Of a stretch of 18,151 nt of DNA, positions 14,201 to 18,151 are shown piece after piece. The notes below the pieces were generated by a model. That model saw only the letters and a program-made list of their open reading frames with translations. It was not told where the DNA came from and did no database searches. The translations under genes were made by a program, and so were the position numbers. The stretch is from Methanospirillum hungatei (GTDB lineage: Archaea > Halobacteriota > Methanomicrobia > Methanomicrobiales > Methanospirillaceae): positions 1-18,151 of the forward strand of contig QKDV01000004.1 in assembly GCA_003251955.1 (NCBI GenBank), read 5' to 3'. How positions within the stretch are numbered: the stretch's first letter is position 1; every line of letters starts with the position of its first letter.

Positions 14201-14791
14201 ATGATGGAGATCCTTCTCATCCTTGCCCATCCGGATCAATCCAGTCTCAATCATGCCATAGCCATGGCAGTCAGGCAGGCACTTGAACATGAGGGGCATC
14301 GCGTTATCTTTCACGATCTCTATCTTGAAGCATTTGATCCGATCCTCCCTGTCCGGGAGATTCCTCGTGATGGCCTCCTGGATCCAGTGATAGCCCGTCA
14401 TTGCTCTGAATTGATACGTGTAGATGGGATAATTATTGTTCACCCGAACTGGTGGGGCCAGCCTCCTGCGATCCTGACCGGATGGATTGATCGGGTGATC
14501 AGGCCGGGTGTTGCATACCGGTTTGTTGGAGATGACAGTGGTGAAGGGGTTCCTGAAGGTCTGCTCAAGGCCCGTACAGCCCTGGTTATCAATACGTCTA
14601 ATACGAGAGAAGAGAGAGAAAATCAGGTCTTTGGTGATCCGCTGGAACGTATCTGGCGTGACTGTGTCTTTGGCCTCTGCGGTGTTCATGAGTTTCATCG
14701 TAGTATCTTTCGGATTGTCGTGACCAGTACTCCTGAACAGAGGGCAACATGGATCAAAGAAGCATGCGATCTGGCAGTCCGAATTTTTTAA
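14201..14791 (+). CDS. Flavodoxin-fold NAD(P)H oxidoreductase (KefF/MdaB/NQO1-like)
   Basis: This 196-residue protein matches the flavodoxin-2 family of NAD(P)H:quinone-type oxidoreductases. Visible signs are the N-terminal ILLILAHPDQSSLNHAIA (FMN/FAD phosphate loop), HDLYLEAFDPIL, and the flavin-contacting HPNWWGQPPAILTGWIDRV around residues 87-105, followed by GVAYRF. Such enzymes reduce quinones or other electrophiles by two-electron transfer from NAD(P)H, protecting against redox stress. In bacteria KefF also regulates a K+ antiporter, but no such gene is seen here. It follows the phosphatase gene closely. The start may be the first or second Met (14201 or 14204). It ends convergent to the Nudix gene. 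Confidence 0.88.
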   Translation: MMEILLILAHPDQSSLNHAIAMAVRQALEHEGHRVIFHDLYLEAFDPILPVREIPRDGLLDPVIARHCSELIRVDGIIIVHPNWWGQPPAILTGWIDRVIRPGVAYRFVGDDSGEGVPEGLLKARTALVINTSNTREERENQVFGDPLERIWRDCVFGLCGVHEFHRSIFRIVVTSTPEQRATWIKEACDLAVRIF

Positions 14792-14847
14792 AAATAAAAA
14801 ATATTTGTTGATCAGTAAATTCACCTACATACTGAAGGAAAAAATAA
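14792..14847. terminator. AT-rich convergent intergenic with U-rich end for the Nudix transcript
   Basis: On the minus strand, the sequence after the Nudix stop reads AGTAATTATTTTTTCCTTC, a U-rich tract typical of archaeal termination. On the plus strand the sequence after the flavoprotein stop is A-rich (AAAATAAAAAATATTTG), so its own end is less clear. No hairpin is obvious. Confidence 0.4.
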
Positions 14848-15285
14848 TTACTCTTGGGGTTTCTGGTTCGGGGCAGCAGGGATTGCCTGCAGGTACATCC
14901 GGTAGTACTCCTCAAACCAGTCAGCCTTTTCAAGGCTGCCCAATTCAAGTGGGGAAGCCCAGCGATATTCTTCGTGTTCACTGCTTATGGCAAGACCTCC
15001 ACTGATCATCGATCCTATCATCACCAGGTGCACAACCCTCCACTCCTCGGTCTCCTGCATGGCTGTTCCTGCTGCAGTGTGGATTACCACCTGAAAACCG
15101 GTCTCTTCAAGTACTTCACGCTGCAATGCTGCATCAAAATCTTCTCCCTTGTCTATTTTACCCCCTGGAAGTTCCCATTTGCCGGGATTTGTCTTTGATG
15201 AATGTGATCGTTTCAGTACAAGTATATGCCCCTGTTGATCAAAGAGAACGATCCTGACTGAAAGAGCGAAGGCTTTTGGTGCCAT
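14848..15285 (-). CDS. Nudix hydrolase
   Basis: This 145-residue protein has a complete Nudix box, G42-x5-E48-x7-R56-E57-x2-E60-E61-x-G63 (GGKIDKGEDFDAALQREVLEE), preceded by NPGKWELP. Nudix enzymes hydrolyse nucleoside diphosphates linked to another group, such as oxidised nucleotides, NADH or nucleotide sugars, with Mg2+ bound by the box glutamates. The N-terminus VRIVLFDQQGHILVLKRS is typical of MutT-like members; substrate preference cannot be read from the sequence. The start is the first ATG; a TTTTTAT element lies about 29 bases before it. The C-terminus is proline-rich and ends in a short polar tail. It is convergent to the flavoprotein gene. Confidence 0.92.
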   Translation of the reverse strand: MAPKAFALSVRIVLFDQQGHILVLKRSHSSKTNPGKWELPGGKIDKGEDFDAALQREVLEETGFQVVIHTAAGTAMQETEEWRVVHLVMIGSMISGGLAISSEHEEYRWASPLELGSLEKADWFEEYYRMYLQAIPAAPNQKPQE

Positions 15286-15310
15286 ACTACAAGGTCCCTC
15301 ATGGTCAGAG

Positions 15311-15317
15311 ATAAAAA
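15311..15317 (-). promoter_or_regulatory. Candidate TATA box of the Nudix gene
   Basis: Minus-strand TTTTTAT at 15317-15311 is about 29 bases upstream of the ATG, which would give a leaderless or very short-leader mRNA. Confidence 0.35.
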
Positions 15318-15338
15318 TTGCGTTTCTGTCTGTAGCTG

Positions 15339-15356
15339 AAAAAAGAAAAAAAATTT
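15339..15356 (-). terminator. U-rich terminator of the secreted 189-residue gene
   Basis: On the minus strand, 18 to 35 bases after the stop codon, the sequence reads AAATTTTTTTTCTTTTTTC. A long U-tract without a stem is the usual archaeal intrinsic terminator. Confidence 0.6.
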
Positions 15357-15373
15357 CTAATTAACCGATGTTA

Positions 15374-15943
15374 TTACCAGAGTCCTGAATGTGCCCCTTT
15401 ATTGGTATAACTATGGGTATAAGGGTCATACGAGGCGCCATCTCCATATCCTGTTGTCTGGACTGGCATGGTATAGAGGGTTACTCCCGGATATCCTGAT
15501 TTAATCCTATCCCAGGTTATTTTTGCTGCCTGGTAGTATTCGTTTGCATCATCATATAATGAACTGTCTATTGTGACCGGGGAGAAATCACTTCCTCCAA
15601 GGCTTGATGCATCTTCATACTCATCTCCTGCCTTCCATGTATAGTAGATGAATGCATTGATATCAGTAGCATTGTCATAAAGTTCCGGGCTGATGCTCAT
15701 CTTTGACATCTTACTCTGTACTGTTCTCAAATCGGTGTTTGCTGTTCCGGTTGGGAGCGTTCCGTTTGAAAGCCCATAAATGGTTGTATTAGCCAGTTCA
15801 AGAAATTCCTTGTCCTGGTAAGGTCCTGATGCTGGTGACTGTTTCAGAGAGAATCCTACCATAGGAAGAGCAGAGGCCTGCAATGGCAGGAGGCAGACTG
15901 CACAGAGACAGAAGATGAGGAGCAATGCTGTACGATTGATCAT
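15374..15943 (-). CDS. Secreted protein of unknown function
   Basis: I do not recognise this 189-residue protein. It starts MINRTALLLIFCLCAVCLLP and has a likely signal-peptide cleavage after ASA at 23-25; the three cysteines seen (12, 14, 17) are all in the signal, and the mature part has none. No lipobox or later membrane helix is visible, so it is probably released or bound to the envelope. The mature part is rich in Tyr, Ser, Thr, Asp and Gly and ends in YTNKGAHSGLW. A central stretch (YYQAAKITWDRIKSGYPG) looks helical. It is transcribed divergently from the strong surface-protein gene at 16122, so the two may share control elements. Confidence 0.8.
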   Translation of the reverse strand: MINRTALLLIFCLCAVCLLPLQASALPMVGFSLKQSPASGPYQDKEFLELANTTIYGLSNGTLPTGTANTDLRTVQSKMSKMSISPELYDNATDINAFIYYTWKAGDEYEDASSLGGSDFSPVTIDSSLYDDANEYYQAAKITWDRIKSGYPGVTLYTMPVQTTGYGDGASYDPYTHSYTNKGAHSGLW

Positions 15944-15961
15944 AATATCCGGTCAGGTTAA

Positions 15962-15987
15962 CCGGGAATGATGATAAGGTTTCCCGG
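15962..15987 (-). promoter_or_regulatory. Inverted repeat in the leader of the secreted 189-residue gene
   Basis: CCGGGAA (15962-15968) and TTCCCGG (15981-15987) are exact complements around 12 bases. It lies 19 bases upstream of the minus-strand ATG and overlaps a GGTTAACC palindrome (15956-15963). CCGGT (15949-15953) can alternatively pair with ACCGG (15961-15965), so two exclusive hairpins are possible. Confidence 0.4.
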
Positions 15988-16043
15988 AGTGAGGTAAGTG
16001 AATTTTGTGGTGGCAGATTCTCTACTTGTATGGAAAGGAAGGA

Positions 16044-16051
16044 TATTTAAT
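16044..16051 (+). promoter_or_regulatory. Candidate TATA box of the secreted surface protein
   Basis: GGATATTTAATAAG carries TATTTAAT about 75 bases before the ATG, preceded by a purine-rich GGAAAGGAA that could act as BRE. Transcription would start near 16075, giving a leader of about 45 bases. The same AT block read on the minus strand could serve the divergent 189-residue gene. Confidence 0.45.
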
Positions 16052-16109
16052 AAGTGTAATATAACAATCAGACGGAAGTACCTGCTGTTGATTATAATTA
16101 ACATTGTCT

Positions 16110-16115
16110 AGGAGG
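16110..16115 (+). promoter_or_regulatory. Strong ribosome-binding site
   Basis: AGGAGG lies 6 bases before the ATG at 16122 and fixes that start. Most genes in the window have a weak or no such site, so this marks the gene as likely highly translated. Confidence 0.85.
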
Positions 16116-16121
16116 ACATAA

Positions 16122-17075
16122 ATGCAGTTTGTATCTGTAGTTTTTTTAACCATACTCGCCTTTGTGGCAATAACCGGGTTTGCAGCAGCCGACCGGCTAC
16201 CAAACCAGACACCCGAAAATCAGGTGTTCTCTATTGATACAGTCATCGACGCAACCGGTGCTGTTGATGCAGCAACCAAGATGGACTGGGTCATCACCAC
16301 ACCTGGAGCAATCGAGACCGGAATTCTTGCACACCACGATGCTGATGGGGATTGGCTATATCCAGAAGGTAAGGTCATTGCAGATACTCAGTATCGTGAC
16401 TCAATTCTTTCAAATGGTGGAAAACTCGCTGAAAACAAGAACTTTGATTTCAACTCCAAGGATCAGTCAAATGGTCTTAACAACATCGATTCATCCAAAG
16501 TTCTGACATATGCAAGTACTGAAGGTTCACACCTGGTTGGAGAAGAAGAATACACTCTTGATGTTGCAGGAGAAGCTAAGAAAGCTGACGACAACATCCG
16601 TTGTGTCTTCTCAACAAACCACGGCCAGTGGCTTCCGCCATTCTGTAACATTGTCTCTGCTAAAAGTGCCCTGATCAATATGAACAGTGCTCAAGTTTCG
16701 AGTGCGGGTACTATTCGAGCAGTTGCAGCAACAGATGATATTCCTGCAGAAGTAAACTACCAGATTGCTGTGACTCCTGACGCCAATTCAGGCAGTGGAT
16801 TTGCAGAAGGAACTGTAAAGACCACATATGCAGGCAGTGTTATGGAAGGACGTGGCAGTGGTGCCTACTGGTCAAGCAACGCTCTTGGTGCTGGCCATAC
16901 TTATGGCACTGATGTAAATTGGGATGAATTACTCTCTAGTGGCGGCGCTTGGATTAATGATCGGGTTGATTTCCTGGCATCAGCAACCAATAACTGGAAA
17001 GACTCTACTACTGCAACCGGTGGCATCAAGACCTTCCAGAAGGCCTTCGGCTATCAATCTGGTTTCAGAGTCTGA
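16122..17075 (+). CDS. Secreted cell-surface protein, possibly sheath/surface-layer related
   Basis: This 317-residue protein begins with a clear signal peptide (hydrophobic 4-20, cleavage after AAA near residue 23). The mature part begins DRLPNQTPENQVFSIDT and is rich in Thr, Ser, Asn, Ala and Gly, with little charge clustering. Only two cysteines are seen after the signal, Cys161 and Cys175, flanking NHGQWLPPF; they could form a disulphide. The C-terminus ends FQKAFGYQSGFRV. The PENQVFSIDT start and YQSG-type end resemble what I recall of secreted proteins of sheathed methanogens (MspA-like family), but I cannot confirm this from sequence alone. A strong ribosome-binding site, a TATA box and a strong terminator mark a single, highly expressed gene. 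There is no transmembrane anchor. Confidence 0.8.
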   Translation: MQFVSVVFLTILAFVAITGFAAADRLPNQTPENQVFSIDTVIDATGAVDAATKMDWVITTPGAIETGILAHHDADGDWLYPEGKVIADTQYRDSILSNGGKLAENKNFDFNSKDQSNGLNNIDSSKVLTYASTEGSHLVGEEEYTLDVAGEAKKADDNIRCVFSTNHGQWLPPFCNIVSAKSALINMNSAQVSSAGTIRAVAATDDIPAEVNYQIAVTPDANSGSGFAEGTVKTTYAGSVMEGRGSGAYWSSNALGAGHTYGTDVNWDELLSSGGAWINDRVDFLASATNNWKDSTTATGGIKTFQKAFGYQSGFRV

Positions 17076-17083
17076 AATTAACT

Positions 17084-17116
17084 GAAGGGGTACAACCCCT
17101 TTCATTCTTTTTTTCC
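17084..17116 (+). terminator. Hairpin plus T-tract terminator
   Basis: AAGGGGT (17085-17091) pairs perfectly with ACCCCTT (17095-17101) around ACA, extended by one G-U pair, and is followed by CATTCTTTTTTTCC. It begins 9 bases after the surface-protein stop. This is a textbook-strength stem and T-run. Confidence 0.85.
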
Positions 17117-17141
17117 ATTATCAAGTCTATCTTTAAGCACT

Positions 17142-18151
17142 ATGCTCTCGTTCATCTCAGATCTTACAGCACGCCTGATGCGGGTCGGTGATGTACAACG
17201 TCAGAGTTTTCTTCACTTCGGAACGAGTGTTGCAGTTATGGTCCTCGGGTTTCTCTCAACGATGGCTATAACCCATCTTACCAGTTCGCCATCAGTGCCC
17301 GGAGGTCTCTATCTCTTTCTATCATATCTCGGGATTTTCAGCCTGATCAGCAGTGGAGGACTTGGCGGAGCAGCAATCGCCTACATGAGTAATGAGAAGC
17401 GGCGGGTTGAATACTTCTCTGCGTACCTTTTCCTGCGGATTCTCCTGCTTGTAGCTTCACTTATATTCCTGGTTCTGATCTCACCGTATTTCTATGATTT
17501 CTCATTTACCGGGCTATTTCCCTGGCTCCTTTTTGCTGTAGCAGTTACATCGTTATCAGATATTGCAGGGACATGGGTGTATGGCACTGGTAGGGCGGGA
17601 TTTTTACAGATTAGCACCCTGGTAAACAATCTTATCAGGATCATTGTTCAGACTTCGGCTGTCGTAGCAGGATACGGGGTTGCTGGCCTTGCAGGAGGAG
17701 TGGTTGCCGGTCTTATAGCCGGACTTCTGTACCTCATTCCCCTCTGCCGGGTTATGCCTGTCCGGTTTACCACCCGGTCGGCAGAAGATCTCATCAGATT
17801 CTCGTTCTGGTCTCTTCTTGCATCCGGGGGAATGGTTCTGTATGGAAATATCGATACAATCCTTCTTGGTTACTTTGACTCGACCAGTGAGGTTGGGCTC
17901 TATCGTATCTCTCTCCAACTTGCTTCATTCTCACTCTTTACGGCCCTTGCACTCCAGACGATTCTGTACCCGAAGTTTTCTGCCTGGCAGCATCAGGGAA
18001 GAAAGGATCTAATATCTGCGTATCTTGCCAGTGCTTTGTCCTACTCACTACTTCTTGCTCTGCCGGTCTGTATCGGAGGCTCAATTCTGGGAGGCAGGCT
18101 TCTTTATTTCCTCTATGGATCACCGTACCAGGAAGCCTGGCCTGCCCTGGT
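17142..18151 (+). CDS. MOP/Wzx-type polysaccharide flippase (partial, N-terminal 336 residues)
   Basis: The frame stays open from ATG 17142 to the window end. The translation is strongly hydrophobic with about nine membrane segments; it begins MLSFISDLTARLMRVGD, then FGTSVAVMVLGFLSTMAITHLT, and includes GGLGGAAIAYMS, DIAGTWVYGTGRAGFLQIST and YGNIDTILLGYFDSTSEVGLYR. The last motif (a helix with N-D-x-I-L-L-G, then EVGLYR) is typical of polysaccharide-biosynthesis flippases of the MATE/MOP superfamily. These proteins flip lipid-linked sugars across the membrane for glycan or surface-polymer assembly. The start has no clear ribosome-binding site; the next ATG is at 17178. The gene lies just downstream of the surface protein's terminator and is probably separately transcribed. 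Confidence 0.85.
   Translation, partial: MLSFISDLTARLMRVGDVQRQSFLHFGTSVAVMVLGFLSTMAITHLTSSPSVPGGLYLFLSYLGIFSLISSGGLGGAAIAYMSNEKRRVEYFSAYLFLRILLLVASLIFLVLISPYFYDFSFTGLFPWLLFAVAVTSLSDIAGTWVYGTGRAGFLQISTLVNNLIRIIVQTSAVVAGYGVAGLAGGVVAGLIAGLLYLIPLCRVMPVRFTTRSAEDLIRFSFWSLLASGGMVLYGNIDTILLGYFDSTSEVGLYRISLQLASFSLFTALALQTILYPKFSAWQHQGRKDLISAYLASALSYSLLLALPVCIGGSILGGRLLYFLYGSPYQEAWPAL

Noticed and set aside
14126..14824. 232-codon minus-strand frame opposite the flavoprotein
   Set aside because: It covers the well-supported flavodoxin-fold gene and also overlaps the phosphatase end; no family features, start signal or promoter are seen.
1..18151. tRNA, rRNA, CRISPR array, insertion sequence or attachment site
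   Set aside because: I saw no cloverleaf, no regularly spaced repeats, no transposase motif and no terminal inverted repeats with target duplications.

Overview
The window reads as chromosomal DNA of a methanogenic archaeon, most likely of the order Methanomicrobiales and possibly Methanospirillum-like. The reasons are a PEGA-domain surface-protein tail, AT-rich TATA-type promoter elements, several genes whose start lies about one TATA-to-start distance downstream (near-leaderless), an archaeal AGGAGG ribosome-binding site, U-rich terminators, and a secreted protein that resembles what I recall of methanogen sheath/surface proteins. The species assignment is inference. I see no rRNA, tRNA, insertion sequence or CRISPR array.

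Layout. (1) 1-184: end of a PEGA-repeat protein. (2) 321-1368: three overlapping plus-strand genes, two CrcB/Fluc fluoride channel subunits and a DUF190 PII-like protein. (3) 1470-11420: a plus-strand cluster of five genes: an HelZ-like SNF2 ATPase, a SWIM zinc-finger protein (overlapping it), an unrecognised 330-residue protein with a probable C-terminal winged helix, SbcD/Mre11-type nuclease and SbcC/Rad50-type ATPase. (4) A perfect 10-bp inverted repeat at 11427-11458 separates sbcC from a convergent minus-strand pair: a soluble PRC/MgtE-N/CBS protein and a divergent PII signal protein. (5) 13132-13670: a 540-base gene-poor divergent region with two perfect AT-rich palindromes, several hairpins, a possible small ORF with a strong ribosome-binding site, and a possible broken ORF. 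(6) 13671-14791: tyrosine/dual-specificity phosphatase and a flavodoxin-fold NAD(P)H oxidoreductase. (7) 14848-15943, minus strand: a Nudix hydrolase and a secreted unknown protein. (8) 16122-17075: a secreted surface protein with strong expression signals and a clear terminator. (9) 17142 to the end: the first 336 residues of a MOP/Wzx-type flippase.

How they work together. The fluoride genes look like one export unit with a two-gene (heterodimeric) channel. The 1470-11420 cluster combines DNA translocation or remodelling (SNF2), a DNA/protein-binding zinc finger (SWIM) and double-strand end processing (SbcCD). The unrecognised gene sits exactly between the two halves, making it the best candidate for a new partner or regulator. 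The PII protein has lost much of the usual ATP-binding T-loop signature and sits upstream of a cytosolic protein built from ion-sensing MgtE-N and CBS domains, suggesting a small nucleotide/metal-sensing module. The right end is devoted to the cell surface.
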